A stretch of DNA of 64,000 bases from Maratus speciosus (taxonomy: Eukaryota > Arthropoda > Arachnida > Araneae > Salticidae): assembly GCA_963932465.1 (NCBI GenBank), contig OZ010792.1, forward strand, positions 18,741,701-18,805,700. Reading direction: 5' to 3'. The notes under the pieces are model-generated. The model was not told the origin of the DNA, did not search any database, and saw nothing but the letters and a program-made list of their open reading frames with translations. Numbering within the stretch: position 1 is the stretch's first letter; every line of letters begins with the position of its first letter. Both the position numbers and the translations under genes were made by a program. Below, in pieces: positions 24,691 through 35,335 of the stretch.

Positions 24691-25371
24691 TGTCAGAATT
24701 ATCAAAATTTTCATGCAGCGTGATTTGTTGTTCTTTAAAATAAGTCAGAAATGTTAAAAATAAAGAGTCTTCATTGAATAAGAGAGTTTACGGTAAAGAG
24801 AAAGAATAACCAACGGGGATGTGTTGAGCGATTTTGATTTGTTTAATGTAGCTCCGATCTTTGAGACAATCAAAAATTGGAACCGGATCCATCGAGCTAA
24901 CGACAGAAAACTTCAAAGCCCCTTCAAACACTTGCATGTGTGGCATAGCCCAGACTTATTTAATATGGTATAAGGGAAAGATTTGTAACACGTATGTAAC
25001 ACGCACACATGGGTAATCTGCTATACTCCTCTATCAAACTTGATACTTTTGTTCATCTGAATTATTGTTATATCGTTATTCGCTCAATTACTCGTAGGCA
25101 GCTGGGTTATTTTTATGCGACTTTTCCACATAGAATTACGCTGAATAACTCTTTTCATCTCAATTGCTTTCTTTTAAGCGCCATTTTAGAAACTTTTGTG
25201 TATAATGTTACACATATAAAAATATGTAAATTTCTTAAAATATACACTACATCTAGGCAACAGGTTAAAAAAAATCACGGAATGATTTATGACTTTTAGT
25301 GAAGTTGATTTCTCCCGAATTATCTTTCATTGTTGTATCCATTTTCCGACTATATAAAACTATATAGCATA
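24691..25371. other. No intact gene; probable upstream relic of the helicase
   Basis: Minus-strand reading upstream of FTDDQQKVL gives no clear motif. The remainder is AT-rich. Confidence 0.35.
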
Positions 25372-25513
25372 GCTGCCAACATCTTACGCTTTTTCAGACC
25401 ACAAAAATTTTATAGTAAATTTTACCTTTCTAAATTGCCGTAATCTGCCGATTAAATAAGGAAAAAATTTCTATTAAATTTTTGTGGTCTGAAAAAGCGG
25501 AAGAGTTGGCAGC
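25372..25513 (-). mobile_element. 142-bp foldback MITE, copy 2 (inverted)
   Basis: TA at 25370-25371 and 25514-25515. In reverse complement it matches 23033-23174 at 141 of 142 bases. Confidence 0.9.
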
Positions 25514-25868
25514 TATGATATAGTCATATACATTAACGTCAAAATTTTCGCCAAGCTTGGAGACATTTCGCCAAACTTCGCCAAATTTGGCGACCAAAAA
25601 TATGTTGATATAAATGAAGCGAATTTGGCTGTGGCTTCCAAATTTGACGAAATTTCCACTGAAATTTAGCACTGGTGATTCTTCTCTAATCGGGTTCATC
25701 ACATTTTAGATTAGTGTTTTACCATAAAATTAGCTAAAATATTAAAATCAAGAAATAAGTAAGCTACCTTTTCTTTACGCTTTTAGGACTTTTTTATTTT
25801 GTTATCTACATATTTCTGTTTTCAAGTGTACATCTAGACCAAAAATGCTTATCTCATTCACTTCAGAA

Positions 25869-26885
25869 TGTTCACTCGCTTTTCAGTTGCAACAAATTCA
25901 CCTACGGTGAATAAAAAAAAAAAAATGAGTAACCTTCTGTAATTGGGACCACGACCAAGTGGTTATATTTGCGAATAAAACAGCGCTCACTAAATTATGA
26001 AATTTTCTACCAACGCGATTACGGAAATTCCCTAATACAAACATACATACATCTGAATAAAAACATACATAAGAATACATACATATAAGTAATACATACA
26101 TAAGATTATATTTTTCTCGACTTCTTTTATTATTATTCGTTGCCATGCGGTTAATACTGAATCTGTTATCATGCAACTAATATCCAAAATCGTATTCTCC
26201 GTATTCGATTTCTTTTTATTTCTCTTAATTTAAAATTCAAAGTGAATCGCATCGATTTGGTAGATTACGGAAAATGTTCACTTGCATTTCAGTTGCAGCA
26301 CATTCACTTACGGTGAATTAAAAAGAAAAATTAATAACCTTTTGAAATTGGGACTGCTACCAAATACTTAAATTTGAGCATCAAACAACGCTCACTAAAT
26401 TATGAAATCGTCTACAAACCCGATTACGGAAATTTCCCAATACAAACATATATACGTTTTAATACAACCATACATACATAAGAATGCATACAATAAGTAA
26501 TACATGACATTATATTTTTCTCGATTTCTTTGATTGCCATTCGTAGCCATGCGGCTAATACTGAAATCGTTACCATGCGGCTAATAAACGAAATCGTATT
26601 CTCCGTATTCGATTTCTTTTCATTTCTCTTAATTTAAAATTCAAAATGAATTGCACCGATTTGGAAGGTTACGGAGAATGTCCATGTGCATTTCAGTTTC
26701 AGCACATTCACTTACAGTGAATAAAAAAAATGAGTAACCTTCTTGTAATTGGGACCGCCACCAAATGGTTAAATTTGCGCATCAAACAACGCTCGCTAAA
26801 TTATGAAATTGTCTACAAACCCGATTGCGGAAATTTCCCAATACAAACAATCATGCGTCTGAATATAAACATACATACATAAGTG
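25869..26885. repeat. Tandem triplication, period about 408 bp
   Basis: Units start near 25870, 26278 and 26683 with the CATTCAC..TACGGTGAAT word, continue through GATTACGGAAATT and ACATACATAC runs, and end with CGTATTCTCCGTATTCGATT. The third unit is cut short near 26885, about 75 bases before the next element. Confidence 0.85.
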
Positions 26886-26958
26886 TTGCGTCCATGGTTT
26901 ATCGGCACGCACTTCTTCAATGTATAAGTTGTTTTCGTTGCATGGCAACCGACTTTTT

Positions 26959-28028
26959 ACTTTCTTCTATCTTTACAAGAAGAAAGTATTGGATTCATGA
27001 AAATTTTTGAATTCCGGTTTTCGACGGATTTACACGTTTTAGGGATCAGAGATTCAAAAAAACATGTTTTTACAAAATGTCTGTCTGTGACTCTCTGAGT
27101 CTGTCTGTCTGTCTGTCTGCCTGTCTGTGTGTATGTGACACAAATTTTGTGGGCGCTCTATCTCAAGAACTTATGCACGGAATTTAATAAAAAATTATAT
27201 TCAGTGAGTCTCTAATACAAATTGAAGCTGATTAGTTTTTGGTGTAAATCGCTCAACAGGTGGCGCTGCTATGCTGCATTTTTCACGATTTACGCAAGAG
27301 CTCTATCTCAGGAACTAATGCACGGATTTTGATCAAAGTTCAGATTTAGTTAGTCCTTGATATGAATTGATGCTGATAACGTTTTGGTGTAAATCGCCCA
27401 ACAGGAGGCGCTGTTATGATGAATTTTGCAGGATTTACACGATTTCCCCAATAGCTCTATCTTAAGAACTAACTCACGGATTTTCATCAAACTTCAGATT
27501 CAGTTAGTCCTTGATATGACTTGCTACTGATTATGTGTTGGTGTGAATCGCCCAACAGGTGGCGCTTCTGTGTTGCCTTTTTCACGATTGCCTCAATAGC
27601 TCTATCTATAGAACTAATGGACGAATTTTCATCTAACTTCAGATTTAGTTGTATGTTGATACAAGTTGTTGTTAATTAGGTTTTTATGTTAATCACCCAA
27701 TAGGTGGCGCTGCTATGCAGGAATTTTCCCGATTTTCGCTATAGCTCTATCTCAAAAACTAATGTACTGATTTTCTCCAAACTTCAGATTCAGTCAGACG
27801 TTGACATAAATTGTTGCTGATTAGGATTTGGTATAAATCACCCAATAGGTGGCGCTGCTAGGCAGCATTTTGCTGGATTTAGACGATTTCAGCGATAGTC
27901 ATATCTCAAGAACTAATGCACGGAATTTCATATCTTTAGAATCCTCATGAGATGCATAGATTGTCATTTAATTTTGGCAGTGTGATATCGAATTTTGAAG
28001 TATTAACATGTATGAGATAGAAGAAAGT
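26959..28028. mobile_element. Minisatellite-bearing element 3 with ACTTTCTTCTATCT ends
   Basis: Perfect 14-bp inverted tips (26959-26972 and 28015-28028). A GTCT/TCTG microsatellite (27078-27132) is followed by about six tandem units of 110-150 bp (27150-27930), each with CTCTATCTCAAGAACTAATG, GATTTTCATCAAACTTCAGA and AGGTGGCGCTGCTATG variants. Same plan as elements 1 and 2, read in the opposite orientation. No protein frame. Confidence 0.75.
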
Positions 28029-28339
28029 TTTGGGATTGGTACATCCGACTAGTTTGTTGTGGTTCTTAAAAGAGTCATCCATGCGAGAGTTCGCTAGTTT
28101 TTGTTTGTAAAATAAATATGTTTTTTAGATAAATGGATAGTCCTTTAAATTTTTAGATTAATAATACACAACCTCTGACAGAGGCGTTCGCAGTAAAATA
28201 TTTCGTTTTATCACAGAAAATGATGGTTTTCATTTAAATATGATGTCACTTTGCCTCATTGAAGCATTCACATAGCGTCTCAAACTCAGTGGAGTGAAAA
28301 AGCATAGAATTGTAATAACTTTTTGAGGAAAAATTTTGT

Positions 28340-28379
<40 letters not shown>

Positions 28380-29018
28380 CTTTCTTTTAAGCGAGACGTC
28401 ATTTTCTGTTCCCCTTTTTTTTCAAAGTTAATTTTGAATTTTATTAGAAATTGGCATCAATAAAGATAAACATACTTTATTAATTTTCTTTTCTTTACAA
28501 CAATGGAAGTAATCCAATTGCTACAATTTTGAAAAAAAAATCATAGAAAATTTTTAAATTTTAAATTTAAATATAAAAATGGGAATATTTAAAAAAAATA
28601 GCTAGTGCCGCAATTCTACAAAGAAACAGCTTTCATTTAAAAAAAGAATTATTAAAATTGGTTCAGAAAAAAGCTGAAGGTAGATGTCTAAAAAAAAAGA
28701 AAGCCTTATCTTTCAAATATATAGATTTAAACCTGCAATGTTATCTCTATGGGAAAATTTTGAGCAGACATTTCATGCCGTTAGGGTTGACGAATATTTA
28801 TGATTTTCAATACGCACCGAGATTTTGGCACTACCAACGTCCATTTAATTTTTTGTGTCGATACAACAAATATTTTGGATGCTATCGTGTTAACAATAAG
28901 TGTAATTTTTGCAGGGAAGCCGGGGCTGTGCTCCGACAATTAATTTTTATTCGTGTTTTTTGATGATATTTATTATAGTTAATTATATAAATAAAACAAT
29001 TCTTTTTAGAACTAATAT
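28029..29018. other. No gene; 39-base T tract
   Basis: Contains an uninterrupted T run at 28341-28379. The 101-codon frame at 28658-28963 has no recognisable motif and sits in biased AT-rich sequence. Confidence 0.5.
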
Positions 29019-29020
29019 TA

Positions 29021-30112
29021 CAGTAGCCTCCCTCTTAACCGGCCTCCTCTTAACCGGAACTCCGCTTTAACCGAATGACTTTTTTCCTCCAACATCAGGG
29101 AAAATTCAAGGATGACGACCTCAGGAACTCAGCTTACGTTTTCCAGTTGAAGCGCAATCCCGAGGGAAAGAAAGTAAAATTCAGAAAGGAGAACGTTTGT
29201 TCTAAATGGATACACGTTGACCTTCACCAGTGTTGAATTCAGGGTGTGGCCCGTGGGGGGTGGAGGAGGACGTTCCCCCCCAGGAACAATGAGATGTCCC
29301 CTCGGAAGATTTGAGATTTCGAGTTTTTAATGGTAAAAAGTGCAATTCCCCACCCGGAACTCTATAATGTCTGATCTATCTGCAAATTGTTTTGTACAAA
29401 CGTTTAAAAAGCTTGAGGGATGAGAACAGATTACCGTATATTTATAAGAGCTGTTTGAGTTTGATAAAAATCTCAAGCATGAAACATTATTTGACGAGGC
29501 TATAATTAGGGCAGTAACTGATGTTGTTCAATTACGAATCTTGATGATGATCCAGTTAAATTTGACGCTGCTAAAATTCCTCATACGGAAGGGGTAAAAG
29601 CAATAGAGTTGGCGCTACGCTATATGTTGAGCAGCGCCTAACAGCTTCCTCGGTTAAACTTATGAGGTTAAAAACATGGAGAGGTAGGTAATTCTGCAAA
29701 AATGCCGGGCATCTTGCCTTCAACAGAAGAAGGTCGCTGATTTCTTTAAGGTTGATTAAGTTAAATATACATAATGTAGAACAATTTCAACTTCTTATAA
29801 AGGTGTGTGACACGATTTTGAACAATTTAATTTGTGTTAAATATTTTTCATTATTTGTTATCAGTGATATTTTTCTTTCAATTCCGTTAATTATAACTAA
29901 TATTCATTTTACAAAATATAGAAAATATGTTCTTTTTTAAAACTACCCAAATTTAAAAACTAAATGCATCCTTACAGGTTTAATTATTTAAATTACGCAG
30001 ATATTATTTAATTTTTTTTTTTTTTTTTTTTTTTACTTCTCCGCTTTAACCGATTTTTCTCTTAACCGGCTTACCCTCGGTCCCTGTAGGCCGGTTAAGC
30101 GGGAGGCTACTG
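29021..30112 (+). mobile_element. Tigger-like (pogo group) DNA transposon relic, 1.09 kb
   Basis: Flanked by TA (29019-29020, 30113-30114). Tips CAGTAGCCTCCC and GGGAGGCTACTG are inverted, and subterminal TTAACCGG words recur at both ends, as in Tigger elements. The interior keeps the degraded C-terminal tail of a Tigger-type transposase: DEAIIRAVTDVV near 29495, IPHTEGVKAIELALRYM near 29575-29626, and a final QKKVADFFKVD-like stretch near 29724-29755. These pieces are in different frames. The N-terminal DNA-binding and catalytic regions are missing or unrecognisable. Confidence 0.85.
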
Positions 30113-30114
30113 TA

Positions 30115-30874
30115 TTTGTTAAAATGGCAAAATGTTGTTGGCCATCGAATAACTGTAGTTTTCGAAATTGTAAGAAACTCCTTTTTCTTATAGAATTCAT
30201 ATCTGTCCTTTTCCAAAGAGTAAAACAAGTTAGCTACCTATTTTAACTTTAATTTATTAAAAAAGATGAAATGTTATTTAATATATATTATCAAATGTTG
30301 TTGATTTAAATATGCTCGATTTTAATTATTTTCTTTTAATGAAATGAAAAATGACTCATAAAAAATTAGTAAGTAGTTAATGTTTAAAGATTGAATTTTG
30401 TAGTCTTATTTTTTACTCAATTTTTGATGTGCTAAAGTGATAAAAAATGATATACACGGTTGTATTCCCGATGAGAATACAAGGTTTATGAATTTTTAGA
30501 ATATGTATAGAATTTAATTATAAATAAAATATTCAATTTTAAGTCCTTTTGTTAGTTTATCATGTGCAAACGATAAATTTCCAATATTCTCTTAATTGCA
30601 TTGCAATCATCTTATTTAACTAAGAAATATTTCATTCATTTAATTTAAAACTCATTTCATTTTATATTCCGAATCACTTTAATTTAAAATGCTTGCATTA
30701 AATGTTGTAATATTAAACGAGCAAGTGTTGTTCATTTATTTGTTTAAATATTCTGCGAGTCTAGGCAATAACTTCATTTATTTTCCTAAAATCGCCAAAT
30801 TAGATTTTTTTTTTTTTTTGAAACAGACAAAGCCATTTAGAGAATCCTTGTTAAAAATTGATTGTTACTTACTC
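30115..30874. other. No gene recognised
   Basis: AT-rich; nothing identifiable. Confidence 0.4.
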
Positions 30875-31142
30875 TCGGAAGATTAATCTTGTTTGCCAGA
30901 TTTATTGCAAAATATTTTTGTTACAGCTTGTTTTGATAAAAATATGTGTATTAAAAAAAAAGTCGCAATGTCATTTTAGTTTAAGGGCAAAAGGCAGTAG
31001 TACTTTGGTAGCATTAGTGCTTTTCTCCCGAAATCAAAATGATCTTGCGACTATTTTTTTTAAAATCTACATAATTTTATCAAAACAAGCTGTAATAAAA
31101 ATATTATGCAATAAATCTGGTAAACAAGATTCATCTTCCATA
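30875..31142. mobile_element. Foldback MITE (about 268 bp)
   Basis: The left arm (GGAAGATTAATCTTGTTTGC ... GCTTGTTTTGATAAAAATAT) is mirrored by the right arm (ATTTTATCAAAACAAGC ... GTAAACAAGATTCATCTTCC). Arms are about 90 bases. Confidence 0.8.
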
Positions 31143-31239
31143 AGTGACTAAAGATTCAGAAAATATGCGCAAGAGATGCGCAGATAGTAGATATTCTGTC
31201 ATATATGACGTCATACTGAAAACCCGCGTATTTGCATTA

Positions 31240-31443
31240 CACTGTTAAAAATTTTGTGGCATGTTGAACCAACTTTTGGTGCTCCAGTAGCTGCCACCAT
31301 AAGATGGTGAAATCTCTCTCCAAGATTTGGAGTTCCGATTGAACCTTAGCTCCAAATGTTGGTTCAAGATTTCACCATCTTATGGTGGCAGCTACTGGAG
31401 CACCAAAAATTGGTTCAACATACCACAAAATTTTTAACACCCT
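31240..31443. mobile_element. Foldback MITE (about 204 bp), nearly perfect hairpin
   Basis: GTTAAAAATTTTGTGGCATG and CCAGTAGCTGCCACCATAAG on the left are mirrored on the right at about 31372-31440. The loop is about 60 bases. The fragment just right of it (31441-31525, ending CGCTTACTTATATCGCTTTG) belongs to the 6829-7265 repeat family, so it probably inserted into that repeat. Confidence 0.8.
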
Positions 31444-31525
31444 GTCCACCACATGGCGTAGCTGTATCATTATACTCCAGATTAAAGTACTGACATTGTA
31501 CGCTTACTTATATCGCTTTGGGGCG

Positions 31526-32693
31526 GAGCTACTCAAATTTGACATTTCATACATTGAGACATTTTTTATTCTTGTTTGAATAATACTAGTACTAGTATGT
31601 ATTACTGTATGAGTTAAAACATTGAAAATTGTTTTTCACTGCATTTTTATGTTTTATATGAACAATAAATAGGTTTTTTTTATTTCTAAATATTCATGGT
31701 TCTCTTCTTCCACTTTTCTTATGCCTAATATTTGCTGTTAAGAGCCTACTTCACTAACGCTCCGAGATAGAGCGGCTAATGTTATTTCAATGGGAGAAAT
31801 TTATAACTGACATTTTTTTGCATTTTGCTCGAATTTGGTATTTTTTGTAGTTTCCAAAAGCTGTACTCTTAAACTATGCACACTACTTTAAAATTTTATT
31901 TATTTTTTTAATTTTTAAGGCGTTCTAAATGCGTTATTTTAGGTTTTGTAAAAATTGTCTTTAGTACCTTATCGCGAAAAATCTGTTGGACATTTTAAAA
32001 TTTGGTAAAGCGGCATGCATAGTTTAGTCATTTAGCTTTCTGAAAATGCTTTTTATTTTGATTAAAAAAAAATTAAATCTATGCTGCATTTATAAAACCT
32101 TGAGACACTTTCATTTTTAACAGTCAGAAAGACTAAGATCCCCGCCTTAGCCAAGAAACGCCTTCTTACAAAAAGAGGGGGGGATCGCCAAAGACAAACG
32201 ACACCGATTACCTGAACGGGGAGTCTCGCCTTTGGCTATATGCTGTAAACAACTTGTAGGATAGTAAACTACAAATTTCTTTTCCGAAGCAGAGAGGAAA
32301 ATTTAAATAAATGCCGTAAACAGATGCTGATTTCAGACAATTTGTTTTACTAGGCTGTTCTAATCATAATGATTTTCAAAAAGCATTATTGATTTGGAAT
32401 TAAAACAAATTGTTATTATTTTTCTTTCTTACTTTTGAAGTTTAATTTTTGAAAGATTTTTTAATTGCGTACAACATCAAAATGAAGAAGTCGCTTATTC
32501 TCAAAAGATACTAGAATTATCATTTTGTCATCCGCACTCGACAGGGGGGGGGGGGGGGGAGAGAGAGAAAGAAAATAACAATTGCTACTAGTGTCTTTAA
32601 AAATTAATAGATATATACGGAGAATAAATACATTTGTATTTAAATTTTCTATAATACCTTTTTTTCTATCATTTATTAGGTAATTCTTGCTGA
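31526..32693. other. No gene; 16-base G tract
   Basis: AT-rich DNA. A G16 run at 32544-32559 is followed by a GA repeat. The text at 31741-31800 (CCTACTTCACTAACG ... GGGAGAAATTTATAA) weakly resembles the 180-bp unit of the array at 37816-39900. Confidence 0.4.
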
Positions 32694-32698
32694 ATTAG

Positions 32699-32922
32699 TG
32701 TTGGAATACAACGTCCATTTATCTTACCCTTTTCTTTTAGCGCATGCGCGTACAGTGACGTTTCTACAAATCCGCTCTGCGAGCGAGATTATTTAGTTCT
32801 GTTAAAAACATGTCAGTGCTTAGTCGCACTTAAGCTATGTATATATTTTTGTCTTCGTGTTAGTGTTAATAAATGTTTATGTCGAGCTATTCAGCTAACT
32901 CTGTGTGCCCCCAAAACCAACA
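32699..32922 (+). repeat. 5' LTR (224 bp)
   Basis: Starts TGTTGG and ends CCAACA, a short inverted tip pair. U3 carries GCGCATGCGCG (32740-32750, NRF-1-like) followed by TGACG (half CRE). A TATATA run lies near 32839 and AATAAA at 32868-32873, suggesting promoter and polyadenylation functions. Confidence 0.97.
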
Positions 32923-32924
32923 AA

Positions 32925-32939
32925 GGTTATGGGTACCAG
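32925..32939 (+). promoter_or_regulatory. Primer binding site
   Basis: GGTTATGGGTACCAG begins two bases after the 5' LTR. Drosophila copia uses a GGTTATGGG-type site complementary to an internal part of initiator Met tRNA, and the first nine bases agree. The remainder differs slightly. Confidence 0.75.
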
Positions 32940-33088
32940 AGACGCTACTCACTGCGCTATAAATAGCAGAAATATTTTTTTATTCGAACTTTCGAATCGT
33001 AAAGTCTTAAGCCTAAACCGAAATTAAGAACTCTTCTACGTTCTGATTAACTGTTTTGATTTGTGGCTGCGAGATATTTTATTTAATC

Positions 33089-35335
33089 ATGTCACATGTT
33101 ACGACAATTGAAAAGCTCGGCAAAGACAACTTTGATAGCTGGAAACTTCAAATTGAAGCAGTATTAATAAAAAATGATCATTGGGATTATGTAACCGGCA
33201 AAGAAGAGAAACCGGCCGAAGGTAGCGCTGATGAAAAGAAATGGCTCCAGGCTGATCAAAAAGCTCGTGCTGATATAATTCTGGCCATAAATCCTAGTGA
33301 ATTGTGCCACATCAAGCATTGTGCGACTTCAAATTCTGTATGGAATAAATTGAAAGACGTTTATGAATCAAGAGGCCCCGCAAAGAAAGCAACGCTGTTA
33401 AAACAGCTTCTATTTCGAAAGATGAGTTTCAGTGAAACGATATCTGAACATTTAAATATCTTTTTTGAGATTGTTGATAAATTAAAAGAAATGGAAATAG
33501 AAATTGCGGACGATTTGTTATCAATTCTTCTACTCTACAGTGTTCCTGAGAATTTCGAAAATTTTAGATGCGCTATAGAATCGAGAGATGAATTACCTAA
33601 ACCCGATTCTTTGAAAATTAAGATGCTAGAAGAATGGGAAGCTAGAAAAGGAAAAACGACTCATGATTCACAAAATGCCTATTATATAGAAAACAAGAGA
33701 AATAATCAAGAACAGAAGAAAAATGAAAAATGGAAGACTAATACAAATAAAAATTTTCCTGCAGAGAGAAATTATCGTAATTTCAAGTGCAATTATTGCT
33801 CCAAAATCGGGCATAAAGCTAACGAATGTAGAAAGAAAATAGCTGACAGAAAGCTTGCATCTTTAAATAAAGGAAATCAAGGTTCAATGATTAGTTATGA
33901 AGAACCGGTTAGTATGGCATTTAACGACGTATATCATGAATCTACTGCATGGTGTTTAGACAGTGGTTGTACATCTCATATGTGCAAAGATAAAAATTTA
34001 TTTACAGAATTTCATCCTCGTGATAATTCTACAATACAGCTTGCGGTTGATAAAACAGCAAAAATCACAGGAATAGGAACAGTTCTTATTACAGTGCCTA
34101 ACGGTAGTGGGACTACTAATCTCACACTGAAGAACGTTCTGTGTGTACCCGAGTTAAAATGTAATTTGATTTCAACGTCAAAAGCAACGTCTAATAATCG
34201 TTCTGTGCTTTTTAAAGAACGATATGCTAAAATAATTGAGCCTAATGGTTCTATACTAGTACAAGCTGTTCGTCAAGGTGATTTATATTATGTACATCCA
34301 ATCCCCGAAAGAGCTGCAATAGCACAGGTAAGTGATTTTGTAAAATGGCATTTAAAGTTAGGACATTTAAATGAGTCTGATTTAAAGAAACTTAAATCTA
34401 ATAATATGGTTAGAAATTTAAATTTTAATGATGATGAGTCTCTTAAAGATTGTAAAGTTTGTATTCAAGGTAAACAAACTGTCCGCCCTTTTCCTAAACA
34501 ATCAAATTTTGAAAGTAATGATTTATTATTTCGGATCCATTCAGATTTATGTGGGCCCATGAGAGTCCCTTCCCATGGAGGATCGCGATATTTTGTTACT
34601 TTTATTGATGATAAATCACGTTATATTGAAGTTAGTTTTCTTAAAACCAAGGATGAGGTTAAGAATGCATTTGTTAAATACAAAGCAGCAGTCGAAAACC
34701 GACTAGGAAAGAAAATAAAATTTCTTCGTACAGATAATGGCTTAGAATATTGCGGCGAAGAATTTGATAAATATATCGAAGAATGCGGTATAAAACGAGA
34801 ATTTTCTTCCCCTTTAACCCCTCAGCAAAATGGCACCCCTGAGAGATCGAATAGAACGTTAACTGAAATGGCAAGGTGTTTACTATTACAAAGTAATCTT
34901 CCACAATCTTTTTGGGCCGAAGCTATAAATTGTGCTGCTTACATACGCAATCGCTGCCCGACACGACGTTTAAGCGAAAATAAAACTCCATATGAAGTAT
35001 TCTTTGGCATCAAGCCAACTTTATCATACTTCAAAATATTTGGGCAAAAATGTTTCGTACTTAATAAAAGGCAAAATAAGGGAAAATTTGATCCTAGATC
35101 AGAAGAACATATTTTTGTAGGTTATTCTAATGAATCAAAAGCATATAGGCTTTGGAACAAGAAATCTAGAAAAATTGTTATAAGCCGTGATGTTCGATTT
35201 ATTAACGAATTTGAAAATGATCCCTCCTGTAACACCGAAATAAAATTAATTTTTCCTTTCTCTCAAAATAATGAAAATACGAGCACAAACACAATTACGC
35301 AACAATCAGAAATATTTCCAGTCCAACGGAAATAA
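33089..35335 (+). CDS. gag-pol: Copia Gag-protease-integrase polyprotein
   Basis: The open frame starts at 33056, but the Met at 33089 (MSHVTTIEKL) is the likelier start, since copia-type Gag begins close to such a segment. Numbered from 33056: a Gag region with W/F-rich helices (about 12-230); a CCHC zinc knuckle C245-C258 that would bind RNA; a protease active site DSG at 302; an integrase HHCC zinc site H432, H437, C466, C469; and a catalytic triad D497, D560, E596 with the 35-residue spacing of DD35E integrases. The frame stops at 35335, before RT. The rest continues in the +1 frame from about 35250. In known copia elements gag and pol are one frame, so this is probably a one-step indel, though a programmed shift cannot be excluded. 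No sequence with the frames joined is offered. Confidence 0.93.
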   Translation: MSHVTTIEKLGKDNFDSWKLQIEAVLIKNDHWDYVTGKEEKPAEGSADEKKWLQADQKARADIILAINPSELCHIKHCATSNSVWNKLKDVYESRGPAKKATLLKQLLFRKMSFSETISEHLNIFFEIVDKLKEMEIEIADDLLSILLLYSVPENFENFRCAIESRDELPKPDSLKIKMLEEWEARKGKTTHDSQNAYYIENKRNNQEQKKNEKWKTNTNKNFPAERNYRNFKCNYCSKIGHKANECRKKIADRKLASLNKGNQGSMISYEEPVSMAFNDVYHESTAWCLDSGCTSHMCKDKNLFTEFHPRDNSTIQLAVDKTAKITGIGTVLITVPNGSGTTNLTLKNVLCVPELKCNLISTSKATSNNRSVLFKERYAKIIEPNGSILVQAVRQGDLYYVHPIPERAAIAQVSDFVKWHLKLGHLNESDLKKLKSNNMVRNLNFNDDESLKDCKVCIQGKQTVRPFPKQSNFESNDLLFRIHSDLCGPMRVPSHGGSRYFVTFIDDKSRYIEVSFLKTKDEVKNAFVKYKAAVENRLGKKIKFLRTDNGLEYCGEEFDKYIEECGIKREFSSPLTPQQNGTPERSNRTLTEMARCLLLQSNLPQSFWAEAINCAAYIRNRCPTRRLSENKTPYEVFFGIKPTLSYFKIFGQKCFVLNKRQNKGKFDPRSEEHIFVGYSNESKAYRLWNKKSRKIVISRDVRFINEFENDPSCNTEIKLIFPFSQNNENTSTNTITQQSEIFPVQRK

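Noticed and set aside
28658..28963. 101-codon ORF
   Set aside because: Lysine/phenylalanine-rich translation of AT-rich DNA with no motif and no similarity I can recognise.
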